NCBI GenBank assembly: GCA_046160825.1
Contig: JBJXHC010000008.1
Location: 1 to 38,452 of the forward strand
Length of the DNA: 38,452 bases
Source of the DNA: JBJXHC01 sp046160825
GTDB lineage: Bacteria > Bacteroidota > Ignavibacteria > UBA10030 > UBA6906
Reading direction: 5' to 3'
The notes beneath the pieces are model-generated. The model saw only the letters and a program-made list of their open reading frames with translations. It searched no databases and was not told the DNA's origin. The position numbers and the translations under genes were made by a program. Within the stretch, counting starts at the first letter, position 1, and each line of letters opens with the position of its first letter. Positions 1 to 8,027 of the stretch are shown in pieces.

Positions 1-1613
1 TTGATTGGCGTTCCCGTATATGTTACCGGCCATGTTGGTTGTGATGTTGGAAATTTGACAAAGTACCCGCGGTTGCTCGTGAGGTTGCCTGTCACTGGGA
101 CATAACTACCGCCCTGGAATTTGTACAACACACTATTCGGATCTCGTTGAGGAAAGACCGCAGATGGAGAATAATCCGGTACCGTGACTGAAACTGCTGC
201 GATATTCCATCCGCCATTCCACGGTTGAGCCTGTGGTGTGTGCAAGAACATATAAAGGTCCTTGTCTTTGCATCGTGTTAACGTTGCAGTCAAGGCAAGT
301 GCCCCCGCTCCTTGTACATCAGCGAGTGCAATCTGTTGAAAATCAAAATCATCGCATGGGGCCTGTAGGTTAGTGGTCGGAGTGAAAGAGAATACTTGCT
401 GCGGACTGGGTGCGATGTAGATAGGCGGGGTTCCTATTCCTTTGAGATTCACAAAAACTCTAATAGTTGGTTGTTCCCCCGGAGCTCTTACTCCTGAAGC
501 AATCACCACATCATTCCATCCATCGTTGACGTTGGCACCACCAAATACAGAAGCAGCACCGATGTCTCCAACCGCCACAAGATGAGATCGCGAGGCTTCG
601 GCAACAGGCATTGAGTATGACCATTCAGGGGTTTGCTCAAACCAACCGTTCTGATCGGCTGAATTCAAATAGATCGCTGCGCCACGATTTGCCCCTACGA
701 TGATATCATTGTATCCGTCGTTATTGATGTCTGCAACTGCAAGCGAGTGTATTATCCCCAAACCAAAAAGAATCTGAAAAGATTGATAATAAGGAGAGAC
801 CTCTGGCAGGCCGTTGAAATTGTTGTTTCTCCAGATCTTGATTGTCGTGCCGTCTACGCCGATTAAGTCGAGCTTGTTGAGATTCAGATCAGCGTCGATT
901 GGTCCGTTTATCTGCGCCAGCACGATTTTCTGTGCACTGTACCCTTCAAAGACATAAGCGCCCACCTCGTCGAGTGTGCCATCATTATTGTTAGGGTAGA
1001 TCTTAATCCGAGGGCCGTTTGAATTGTAGGGATCAGTAAGCGCAAGGTCTTCAAGAACGTCGTTGCCCGTAAACGCCCCCCACGCACCATCAACTGCATT
1101 TATATCGAGCTGATGCATAATGGCAAGTGGGTATTGGGGGTTCAGTGTATTGTGGATGACTTGGGTACGCCAAATAGAGGGAGCGTTTTGCGACATGATG
1201 GCAACCAAGTCTTTCCTTGACGGAATAACATCTGGGCGGAGGTTTCCAAACAACAACTTATTCACATAGACAGGAAAGTCGCATGGTTTGGATCCGTGCC
1301 AGAAAATACCGTGGTTTGCAAACTGTCCACTGTTGTTGTGAGAATAGGTGAACCAATATGTGAGCGGATCGTCATTATCCCCTGATACCTCCCAAGTCGT
1401 TCTGGCTACCACAAGGTCGAGACCCGTACAACCGTTTCTCAACGGAGCAAAGTCGAACACAAATGAACGGTGCGCCGGCGGTTGGCACGGAATAGTTGTA
1501 ACATCTGCTGGCGTCGGAACGATACGTACGGTCGGATCCAAATACGTCTGCGCAGGTACGGACATTGCGCAAACGACCAAGAGAAGCGCGATAAACATAG
1601 GGGCTTGTTTCAT
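1..1613 (-). CDS. Secreted FG-GAP/VCBS-repeat protein, C-terminus cut by window edge
   Basis: The frame stays open from the ATG at 1613 to the left edge, about 537 codons, with no stop. AAAGGAGA lies just upstream of the ATG and a signal peptide follows (hydrophobic FIALLLVVCAM, then VPAQ cleavage). The middle holds FG-GAP-like calcium-loop segments such as ADINNDGYNDIIVGAN, which in this family form beta-propeller blades. The visible end (GGWNIAAVSV ... SNRGYFVKF) matches the first half of a C-terminal module also present in the proteins ending at 10049 and starting at 33903. The true C-terminus, possibly a T9SS sorting signal, is outside the window. It follows the 1705-3543 gene by 91 bp on the same strand, so the two may be co-transcribed. 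The function is not known; a cell-surface or extracellular role is inferred. Confidence 0.8.
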   Translation of the reverse strand, partial: MKQAPMFIALLLVVCAMSVPAQTYLDPTVRIVPTPADVTTIPCQPPAHRSFVFDFAPLRNGCTGLDLVVARTTWEVSGDNDDPLTYWFTYSHNNSGQFANHGIFWHGSKPCDFPVYVNKLLFGNLRPDVIPSRKDLVAIMSQNAPSIWRTQVIHNTLNPQYPLAIMHQLDINAVDGAWGAFTGNDVLEDLALTDPYNSNGPRIKIYPNNNDGTLDEVGAYVFEGYSAQKIVLAQINGPIDADLNLNKLDLIGVDGTTIKIWRNNNFNGLPEVSPYYQSFQILFGLGIIHSLAVADINNDGYNDIIVGANRGAAIYLNSADQNGWFEQTPEWSYSMPVAEASRSHLVAVGDIGAASVFGGANVNDGWNDVVIASGVRAPGEQPTIRVFVNLKGIGTPPIYIAPSPQQVFSFTPTTNLQAPCDDFDFQQIALADVQGAGALALTATLTRCKDKDLYMFLHTPQAQPWNGGWNIAAVSVTVPDYSPSAVFPQRDPNSVLYKFQGGSYVPVTGNLTSNRGYFVKFPTSQPTWPVTYTGTPI

Positions 1614-1704
1614 GGCAATCTCCTTTGTTCGTGATGCACTTAGCGAATTTGTAAACGCAAATGGTTTTTGCTGGAGCCTGCATTCCCGACAAGCAACGTC
1701 TCGC

Positions 1705-3543
1705 TTATCGGAGCAGTAATAGTTTCTTGGAACTAACATAGTCGCCGGCCCACAACCGACAAAAATACACGCCGCTTGGTAGATGTGATGCATTGAATTG
1801 TGCAGTGTAATGCCCGGGCTGCTTCACTTCGTTCACGAGTGTTGCAATCTCTTGTCCCAACATATTGAATACCTTGAGCGACACAAACTCCCGGCTCCCG
1901 ACTCTAAACTCTATGGCCGTTGTTGGGTTGAACGGGTTGGGATAATTCTGGAATAACTCAAATACACTCGGAGTCATCTCTCCGCCATCGACTACATCGG
2001 TCGTCCCGTTGTACTCGTACACTGCCAGATGGGCACTCTGGTCCAGAATGTGTGGAGCAACCAGATTTGTGATCCCGTCATTGTCAATATCCAGAAAATG
2101 GAAGTTCTGAACAGAAGCTGTATCACGTCTCCATATACCCAGCTTGTTGCCCGAAGGCTCGTAAACATTCAAGTCCGTGTATAGCGTGTCAAGAGATCCT
2201 CTGTCAACCGTATTGGCACCTGCAACAACAAATTGCCCGTTGAGCATACCGGCATTAACACTCAACGGTGTATTACGCAATGACGAATCCGCCCAGAGAA
2301 CTGTCCATGTTGTATCGGTCACGTGGTCAAGTGCATAGCACGAGCCGTGACCAATCGGCCCGATGCCACCAATGAAGAGTTCCATGGTTGTGTCCGCATC
2401 GAGGTTGACGAACATCGGAGCCGTCACGCTCACGGGAAGGCTGATCCCGGTTCGTCGTGATTGCCATCCCGGCCCGTTGTGCCAGAGGTATTCGATCGGA
2501 GGCCCTCCACCGAGAACAATTTCATCCCTCCCCACACCATCAATTTGCCCGACGGCCATATCGTACGTATACCAATAGTAGTGAGCAATACTGACATTGA
2601 ACGACATTGTTGAAGTCAACGTATCCTTGTACGCAAACTCCGCTATATAAATGTGTGTGGCATCCTGACCGGGAGGCAGGTTGGGGTTGCTGGTGTGAAG
2701 ACAGATTTCCGCGATACCATCATGGTCGATATCAGTCTCGAGTACCTTGAACGGTGGTGCTGAATATGAGATGTTTGTTGTGTAGTATTTGTATCGTCCA
2801 GGTCCAGAACATTCCAGGATGACTAATTGTCCGTTTCTCAGTAAGACTATCTCTTTGTTCCCATCTTTGTCAACGTCGCTGATTGCATAAGGTCCATATG
2901 CCCGACCAATCACAGTATCCCAACTAATAACGAATGAATCATTCCCGACGCATGCGTACACTACGAATTGACGGTTTGAATCACTAAACTCTACAAAAGG
3001 GTAAACAATGTCCAATTTCCCATCCGAATCTATGTCGTCAATCTCCATCCGGAGAACGGGTTGAAACTGAACCTGGCTCCGCCATACTTCCCGAAAGTCG
3101 AGCGTCGGCAACATAGGGCCGTTCGATTTGAACGCGGGGAGATGCTCTTGAGGGAGAATTTGTTCGTGGGGAAATACGTCATGGCGACCGCCTTCGTAGA
3201 ACACAGAGAGCTCACCCCAACTGGAGATATCAGAAATCCCTTCAGAAAACATCCTCCTCTTGCGCCACTCCATCTTCTCCACAATTCCATTGCTCTTCTC
3301 TTCCCATATCAATTCAAATGTCCCGTCGCCGAGATTCATAAGCACTTCCAATTTACCATCGGCGTATTGAGCAACATCCAACAACGGGTCAGGGTTGAAG
3401 AGGCCGACAGCAACCGATGGGGGAAGATTACTCACCTGACCTCGTCCAATTCTCCTGAGAAGTGAATCCGGCAGACCTGCTTCTGCGCTGGCAACCATCA
3501 GAATTGCGGCAACACATAGTATGCTCATGTCTCGCACGGTCAT
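1705..3543 (-). CDS. T9SS-exported FG-GAP/VCBS-repeat protein with type A sorting domain
   Basis: 612 residues. The N-terminus is a signal peptide (SILCVAAILMVASAEA). The body has repeated Asp-rich loops typical of FG-GAP/VCBS propellers, including DIDSDGKLDIVYP, DVDKDGNKEIVLL, DIDHDGIAEICLH and DIDNDGITNLVAP. The last ~85 residues are a type IX secretion type A sorting domain (Por_Secre_tail): NYPNPFNPTTAIEF, then VFNMLGQEIATLV, then LPSGVYFCRL, ending in KKLLLLR. The protein is therefore predicted to cross the outer membrane by T9SS and be anchored or released. The start at 3543 has a weak GGAAAAG upstream; a second ATG five codons later lacks a ribosome site. A strong promoter lies 170-200 bp upstream with a palindrome across its start point. 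Ligand or enzymatic activity cannot be read from the sequence. Confidence 0.9.
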   Translation of the reverse strand: MTVRDMSILCVAAILMVASAEAGLPDSLLRRIGRGQVSNLPPSVAVGLFNPDPLLDVAQYADGKLEVLMNLGDGTFELIWEEKSNGIVEKMEWRKRRMFSEGISDISSWGELSVFYEGGRHDVFPHEQILPQEHLPAFKSNGPMLPTLDFREVWRSQVQFQPVLRMEIDDIDSDGKLDIVYPFVEFSDSNRQFVVYACVGNDSFVISWDTVIGRAYGPYAISDVDKDGNKEIVLLRNGQLVILECSGPGRYKYYTTNISYSAPPFKVLETDIDHDGIAEICLHTSNPNLPPGQDATHIYIAEFAYKDTLTSTMSFNVSIAHYYWYTYDMAVGQIDGVGRDEIVLGGGPPIEYLWHNGPGWQSRRTGISLPVSVTAPMFVNLDADTTMELFIGGIGPIGHGSCYALDHVTDTTWTVLWADSSLRNTPLSVNAGMLNGQFVVAGANTVDRGSLDTLYTDLNVYEPSGNKLGIWRRDTASVQNFHFLDIDNDGITNLVAPHILDQSAHLAVYEYNGTTDVVDGGEMTPSVFELFQNYPNPFNPTTAIEFRVGSREFVSLKVFNMLGQEIATLVNEVKQPGHYTAQFNASHLPSGVYFCRLWAGDYVSSKKLLLLR

Positions 3544-3693
3544 AACTTTTCCGGTGCAATCAAGGTGATTGGAGAGCGGGGAACTAGAAGAAGGAATATG
3601 AGCAGATGTGGTTGCACGCTACGTCTCTATGACAAGTGCAGTGCTACGTTTCTGCCCCATCTAACACGTCCAACAACAAAAACGCAGAATAAC

Positions 3694-3708
3694 TAGGAAG
3701 GATTCCTA
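3694..3708. promoter_or_regulatory. Palindrome across the predicted transcription start (operator candidate)
   Basis: TAGGAA-GGA-TTCCTA is a perfect 6+6 inverted repeat with a 3-bp centre. It lies immediately downstream of the -10 box at 3711-3716 and covers the expected +1, a position where a repressor would block initiation. The binding protein is unknown. Confidence 0.5.
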
Positions 3709-3710
3709 AG

Positions 3711-3739
3711 AGTGTACCATCTTTTTACGGGAATGTCAA
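3711..3739 (-). promoter_or_regulatory. Sigma-70 type promoter for the T9SS cargo gene
   Basis: On the minus strand a perfect TTGACA (3739-3734) is followed after 17 bp by TACACT (3716-3711). The predicted start of transcription is near 3704, giving a leader of roughly 160 nt before the ATG at 3543. This is the best -35 box seen in the window. Confidence 0.7.
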
Positions 3740-3865
3740 GTTAATAATCCGCAAAACAGTAACGAATCAACGGTACACATAAACAGAGAACTTCAACGAG
3801 GTAACGATTCCGGTTCGAAGGGATTACGTGAGCCAGCTGGGGGCATTCAGTGTCGCACTTCACCC

Positions 3866-3894
3866 TTGATACTTCTCCCAAACTTTCGTAGCAT
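3866..3894 (+). promoter_or_regulatory. Promoter for the small membrane protein gene
   Basis: TTGATA (3866-3871) and TAGCAT (3889-3894) are separated by 17 bp. Transcription should start near 3901 and give a ~46-nt leader with AGGAGG before the ATG at 3947. The in-frame TTG at 3866 is therefore part of a -35 box rather than a start codon. Confidence 0.6.
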
Positions 3895-3946
3895 TGCGGC
3901 GCGCAAACGGCGCTTGGGATCCCCCCACAACTCCAGGAGGTATGCA

Positions 3947-4372
3947 ATGAACAAAAAAGTGTGGATCGGTGCTGTCGTGGTATTTGTCGTGATATGTATA
4001 TGGCAATTTCTCGTCCACGCCGTGCTGTTAAAGGAGCTGTATATGCAAACAGCAACACTGTGGCGACCGGAAGCAGAGATGAAATTCGGGGTGTTTTATA
4101 TGGTGTACGCCATCCAGGCATTCTTTTTCACCCTGATCTTCTCCAAAGGATATGAAGGGAAGGGCATTGGTGAAGGAATCCGCTATGGGATTCTTGTCGG
4201 CGTATTGATCGCCGTTGGCATGGGGTACGGAACGTATGGTTCCATGCCTATTCCGTACACGCTTGCAATGCAGTGGTTCCTCTATGGTGTTATTGAGTTC
4301 CTGCTCGCGGGGATCGCTGTTGCCCTGGTGTTTGGAAAGAATGCAATGATTTCGTCTATGACAAAAAGGTAG
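3947..4372 (+). CDS. Small four-helix membrane protein of unknown function
   Basis: 141 residues. The start at 3947 is set by AGGAGG six bases upstream and by the promoter at 3866-3894; the longer in-frame version would begin inside the -35 box. Four hydrophobic segments are visible, at roughly residues 5-27, 48-66, 80-100 and 108-131. Between the first two lies a conserved-looking stretch (HAVLLKELYM ... WRPEAEMK). The size and layout resemble DUF1761-type small membrane proteins, but I cannot assign the family with certainty. It is monocistronic, with its own promoter and a strong terminator at 4389-4427. No function is proposed. Confidence 0.8.
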   Translation: MNKKVWIGAVVVFVVICIWQFLVHAVLLKELYMQTATLWRPEAEMKFGVFYMVYAIQAFFFTLIFSKGYEGKGIGEGIRYGILVGVLIAVGMGYGTYGSMPIPYTLAMQWFLYGVIEFLLAGIAVALVFGKNAMISSMTKR

Positions 4373-4388
4373 CCGATAATAACAATTA

Positions 4389-4427
4389 ACGACGCGTTCT
4401 TGAAACTGAGAGCGCGTCGTTTTTTTC
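4389..4427 (+). terminator. Rho-independent terminator (probably bidirectional)
   Basis: ACGACGCG (4389-4396) pairs with CGCGTCGT (4413-4420). The stem extends inward to about 12 bp with one G-U pair, and seven T residues follow. It lies 16 bp after the stop at 4372. On the opposite strand the hairpin is followed by a looser T-rich stretch, so it may also stop the minus-strand gene ending at 4468. Confidence 0.9.
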
Positions 4428-4467
4428 TCACCATCGAACGATGAACGAACCATTTGAAGGCCGCCCG

Positions 4468-4662
4468 CTACGGCTTTCCACCAAGCACTCGCGCAGGCAA
4501 CAGAATAATGGACTTGATGGTCTGAAACAGCGCGTCCACCGTTATCCCGATCAGTCGGAACGGCAACATGAGCAACCAGATGATGGGATACAACACAAGA
4601 GCCAGCAACGCCAATGGCCAGCAAACAACGAGTAACAAAAACCAAAGAAGAAATTTTATCAT
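4468..4662 (-). CDS. Tiny hydrophobic membrane protein
   Basis: 64 residues. A clear GGAGG lies six bases before the ATG at 4662, which argues that this short frame is real. Residues 2-38 are almost entirely hydrophobic (FLLWFLLLVVCWPLALLALV and on), followed by an amphipathic stretch and a basic C-terminus (LPARVLGGKP). It begins 42 bp after the metallophosphoesterase stop on the same strand, so it is probably the second gene of that operon. No known family is recognised. Confidence 0.7.
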   Translation of the reverse strand: MIKFLLWFLLLVVCWPLALLALVLYPIIWLLMLPFRLIGITVDALFQTIKSIILLPARVLGGKP

Positions 4663-4704
4663 AACGTGCCTCCTTGCAGATCTTACGCAAGGCGGGTCGT
4701 TGAG

Positions 4705-5892
4705 TTACACCTTCACCAGCTTGATGAGAGTGATCTCCGGCGGTATGCCGAGTCGGAGTGGCGGACCCCAATAACCTGTTCCGCGATTCACATACACCCA
4801 CGTGTTGCCGTGTTTGTGCAAACCCTTGATGTAAGGCTGGGCAAGGGTTGCAAAATGGTTCCACGGAAAGAACTGTCCGCCATGCGTATGACCGGAGAGC
4901 TGTATATCTGTCCCCGCCTGGGCTGCCGCGGTAATACTGCGTGGTTGATGCGCGAGCAGAATTTTCACCGCATCGACGGGCGCGTTGCGCAGCGCGGCGG
5001 CGGGATCTGATTTCTGATCAGGAACAAAATCATGCGCACCGTAGTCCGTTACACCTGCCACAACAATCTGCGACCCATTGCGTTCAATGAGGCGATGTTC
5101 GTTCATCAGCACATCGAAACCAAGCTTCCCCGCTTCCTTCACCCATTCATGCACGCCCGAATAATACTCATGATTGCCGGTGACGAAGTACAGACCATGC
5201 CGCGCTTTCAATGCGCGCAGGGGCGCAACGTCATCGCGCAGCCACGGAACTGAACCGTCAACCAGGTCGCCGGTGAACGCAATCAGGTCTGCATGCAGAT
5301 CATTTACCTGCTCCACAACTCTTTCGGCGAAGGCACGCTTGATCGTCGGGCCGATATGAATATCCGAAAACTGTGCAATACGAAAGCCATCAAACTCAGT
5401 CGGCAAATGCGGCAGCGGTATTTCGATTTCTTCGATTGTCGCCCGACGATACGATTCATACAATCCGTATCCCGTTGCGACTGCCGAAAGCCCGAGGATA
5501 CCGAGATTGGTGGAGTGCAGAAGGAAACGGCGGCGCTCTTGATCAGGTGGTGATGGAATCTGCTCGTGCGTAATAAGCCCACCGATCCTATCTACTACCT
5601 TCCTGAGTAGCAGCGTAATATCCCGCAGGAATACTCCCGTCAACACGAGTGAAAAGAAGCCGAGAGTTGCGTAGCCGGACCACAAGAAGACATCCATCCA
5701 CTCCCCCTCAACACGATTGATGAAGAGAAGGAATGAAAGAAGCGGAAGGAGGAAAAAAACAAGCATGCAGAGCCAGACGCGGAGGCGACCTTTGGTGCCG
5801 AGGTTTGCCGGACGAATCAATTTCCGACCGACATACCAGTATCCAAGTCCCAACACACTAAACCAGATCAAGAAAAAGAACAACACAGGCAT
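4705..5892 (-). CDS. Membrane-anchored metallophosphoesterase (YkuE-like)
   Basis: 395 residues. The N-terminal ~100 residues contain about three transmembrane helices. The C-terminal calcineurin-like phosphoesterase domain has all metal-binding motifs in order: SDIHIG (DxH), GDLVDG (GDxxD), GNHEY (GNHE), a histidine in LLAHQP, and SGHTHGGQ (GHxH). Proteins of this layout bind two metals and hydrolyse phosphoester bonds; some act on membrane-lipid intermediates, but the substrate here is unknown. I chose the ATG at 5892, which has GAGGA upstream and leads directly into the first helix. A longer in-frame TTG at 5952 resembles a -35 box (TTGATT) and has GGAGG only three bases away. Confidence 0.88.
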   Translation of the reverse strand: MPVLFFFLIWFSVLGLGYWYVGRKLIRPANLGTKGRLRVWLCMLVFFLLPLLSFLLFINRVEGEWMDVFLWSGYATLGFFSLVLTGVFLRDITLLLRKVVDRIGGLITHEQIPSPPDQERRRFLLHSTNLGILGLSAVATGYGLYESYRRATIEEIEIPLPHLPTEFDGFRIAQFSDIHIGPTIKRAFAERVVEQVNDLHADLIAFTGDLVDGSVPWLRDDVAPLRALKARHGLYFVTGNHEYYSGVHEWVKEAGKLGFDVLMNEHRLIERNGSQIVVAGVTDYGAHDFVPDQKSDPAAALRNAPVDAVKILLAHQPRSITAAAQAGTDIQLSGHTHGGQFFPWNHFATLAQPYIKGLHKHGNTWVYVNRGTGYWGPPLRLGIPPEITLIKLVKV

Positions 5893-6011
5893 TTCATATT
5901 CCTCGATAGTTGCTTCACCAAAAATAGAATAACCGCTCAAAGGTGCAATCAAAAACCTCCGCGAACCATCATTGGTTCCCGTACCTCTTTTCTTTTCTCC
6001 GGCTTTTGGGT

Positions 6012-7127
6012 ATGTTCAACGCAATGGGTTCGCCGACTATCCATATTACCCGCCCCACACTCATCCGTTGGGGTCTCTCGTTACTCGTATGGACAGTGGC
6101 GGGGGTGCTCTATGCGGCGCAATCATACTACTACCGCACAAGTGTCGGTCAGATTGTTGAGTGGTGGAGTTTGCTCTTGTACGACGGATCGTACTTTCTC
6201 TTGTGGGCACCGTTTTCCCTGATCGTAGTGATGTTGGCGAGACGTTTTCTCGTTCAGCATCCACATCCGTTCCGCCACTTCAGCCTCCATGTTCTCCTCG
6301 GCATCATTGTTGGGATCATACACCGGGCAACATTCGATCTTGTCTTCATGCATTTACGGCAAACGGTTGAACGTCCCTTCACGTGGGAACGATATTACTA
6401 TTCGGTGATCGGGTCATTCGACTACGGCGTGCTCGTATATTTCATCATCGTCTTTGTCACCCATGCCCTTGTGTATTATGAAGGAATGAAAGATGAGCAG
6501 ACGCGCGTAGCAACACTCAGGGGTGAACTGGCAAACGCCCAACTACAAACACTGAAGATGCAACTGCATCCCCACTTCCTGTTCAATACACTCAATGCCA
6601 TTTCGGTATCAATCGACAATAACCCTGTTGCGGCACGGAAGACTTTGGGACAACTCAGCGACATGTTACGGTTAACCCTTGATCATGGCACGATTCAGGA
6701 GGTAACCCTGCGGAAGGAACTGACGATTCTGGAACCGTATCTTGCCATCCAACAAACGCGGTTTGGTGAACGGCTGACTACCTCGCAATCCATTGACGAT
6801 GCTGCACTCGATGCGTACGTACCGTTCCTCTTGCTACAGCCACTGGTGGAGAACGCCGTCCAGCATGGTGTCGCGACGATTCCGGAACCGGCAACGCTCA
6901 AAATACATGTTACGCGCAAAGATGGTATCGTCGCGTTCACGATATTCAATAGCGGCCCGGGAATCTCTGCAAACGACCGCAGACAGGGGGTCGGACTGAC
7001 CAACACACGCGCACGACTGGCCGCGCTCTATGGAAGCGACCATGCTCTTGAATTGCGCAATGTATCGGGAGGCGTTGAAGTCATCGTCGAGATTCCATTC
7101 CGCTCAACCCCAACTCACCCGGCATGA
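6012..7127 (+). CDS. LytS/YehU-type sensor histidine kinase
   Basis: 371 residues from the ATG at 6012; an ATG at 6024 is equally possible and a GTG at 5943 is less likely. Four hydrophobic segments (about residues 20-38, 57-80, 90-112 and 135-156) form the membrane sensor. PF06580 follows, with the phosphorylation motif LHPHFLFNTLNAI (His ~188), then a HATPase domain with LLQPLVENAVQHG (N box) and GVGLTNTRARLAALYG (G box). It has no extracellular sensor domain, so the stimulus is probably sensed within the membrane. The stop overlaps the start of the response regulator gene by 4 bp (ATGA), showing translational coupling. Targets cannot be inferred. Confidence 0.92.
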   Translation: MFNAMGSPTIHITRPTLIRWGLSLLVWTVAGVLYAAQSYYYRTSVGQIVEWWSLLLYDGSYFLLWAPFSLIVVMLARRFLVQHPHPFRHFSLHVLLGIIVGIIHRATFDLVFMHLRQTVERPFTWERYYYSVIGSFDYGVLVYFIIVFVTHALVYYEGMKDEQTRVATLRGELANAQLQTLKMQLHPHFLFNTLNAISVSIDNNPVAARKTLGQLSDMLRLTLDHGTIQEVTLRKELTILEPYLAIQQTRFGERLTTSQSIDDAALDAYVPFLLLQPLVENAVQHGVATIPEPATLKIHVTRKDGIVAFTIFNSGPGISANDRRQGVGLTNTRARLAALYGSDHALELRNVSGGVEVIVEIPFRSTPTHPA

Positions 7128-7915
7128 AAGCAAACGTCATACGTACTCTGATTGTCGACGATGAACCACTTGCGCGCAAAGGCATTCGTGACCTGCTCAA
7201 AGGCTCGCCGGATGTCACCATCGTTGGAGAAGCTGAAAATGGACTTGAAGCCGTGCAGATGATCGCAACACATGCACCAGCTCTTGTGTTCCTTGACGTT
7301 CAAATGCCCGGACTTGATGGCTTTGGTGTTATAGCACAGGTCGGCGTAGAGCGCATGCCGTTAACGGTCTTCGTGACTGCATACAACCTCCACGCGTTGC
7401 AGGCATTCAAAGTCCATGCAGTGGATTATCTGCTCAAACCCGTCCAGCCGGAACACTTCGCCGCCGCTCTGGATCGAGCGCGCAAGCTGTTGCTGAGTAA
7501 GAACCTGGGCGATGTCATTGATCGACTGCGCCTGATGATGCAAGAGGTGAAATCCGAACGACAATACTTACAACGGCTTGCGATAAAAGGAGCCGGGAAG
7601 ATCGATGTTGTGCGAATGGAAGAAATCGATTGGCTTGCTGCTGATGGCGATTATGTACACGTCCACGCCGGCGAAAAGAAATATCTCCACCGCGAAATGA
7701 TCGGGACACTTGAACAGGAACTTGACCCTGCGCAGTTTGTTCGTATTCACCGATCCACGATCGTCCGCATGGACCGGATCAAGCAACTTGAACCGCACTT
7801 TAACGGCGACTTCACCGTCATCCTGCATAGCGGTCACAAGCTCTCCCTGAGTCGTTCATACCGTCAGAAGGTTATGGAGACACTTCAACGATCCGGCAAC
7901 CCTGCCGCTCCATAG
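7124..7915 (+). CDS. LytTR-family response regulator
   Basis: 263 residues. An N-terminal receiver domain shows the acidic pair in LIVDDEP, the phospho-acceptor Asp58 in LVFLDVQMP, a Thr in VFVTAY, and the Lys in YLLKPV. The C-terminal ~100 residues are a LytTR DNA-binding domain (IDWLAADGDYVHVHAG ... FVRIHRSTIVRMDRI ... LSLSRSYR). It acts with the kinase encoded just upstream, which it overlaps by 4 bp. LytTR regulators bind short direct repeats; none is obvious upstream of the next gene at 8028. Confidence 0.94.
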   Translation: MKANVIRTLIVDDEPLARKGIRDLLKGSPDVTIVGEAENGLEAVQMIATHAPALVFLDVQMPGLDGFGVIAQVGVERMPLTVFVTAYNLHALQAFKVHAVDYLLKPVQPEHFAAALDRARKLLLSKNLGDVIDRLRLMMQEVKSERQYLQRLAIKGAGKIDVVRMEEIDWLAADGDYVHVHAGEKKYLHREMIGTLEQELDPAQFVRIHRSTIVRMDRIKQLEPHFNGDFTVILHSGHKLSLSRSYRQKVMETLQRSGNPAAP

Positions 7916-8027
7916 CTCCGGTAACACGTTTCAGCCCTTCCTTACTCGCTTCGTCGCATTCGTAGCGGAATTAGCACACGTCCTGCGTATTCTGGATTGA
8001 ATCCTTCCAATTATTTCAGGAGTCCGT

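Larger units (their letters stand above)
3544..3946. other. Gene-free divergent regulatory region
   Basis: 403 bp separate two divergent genes. Open frames here look like chance. The stretch holds a minus-strand promoter with an operator-like palindrome (3694-3739) and a plus-strand promoter (3866-3894), listed separately. I see nothing else clear in 3740-3865 or 3544-3690. Confidence 0.7.

Noticed and set aside
1348..1719. A 123-codon plus-strand frame over the start of the left-edge gene
   Set aside because: The minus-strand frame here has a ribosome site, signal peptide and FG-GAP repeats and continues to the edge, so the plus frame is a shadow.
4028..4864. A 278-codon minus-strand open frame
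   Set aside because: It overlaps three supported genes and crosses a strong terminator; its composition (His/Cys/Arg-rich) is that of a shadow frame.
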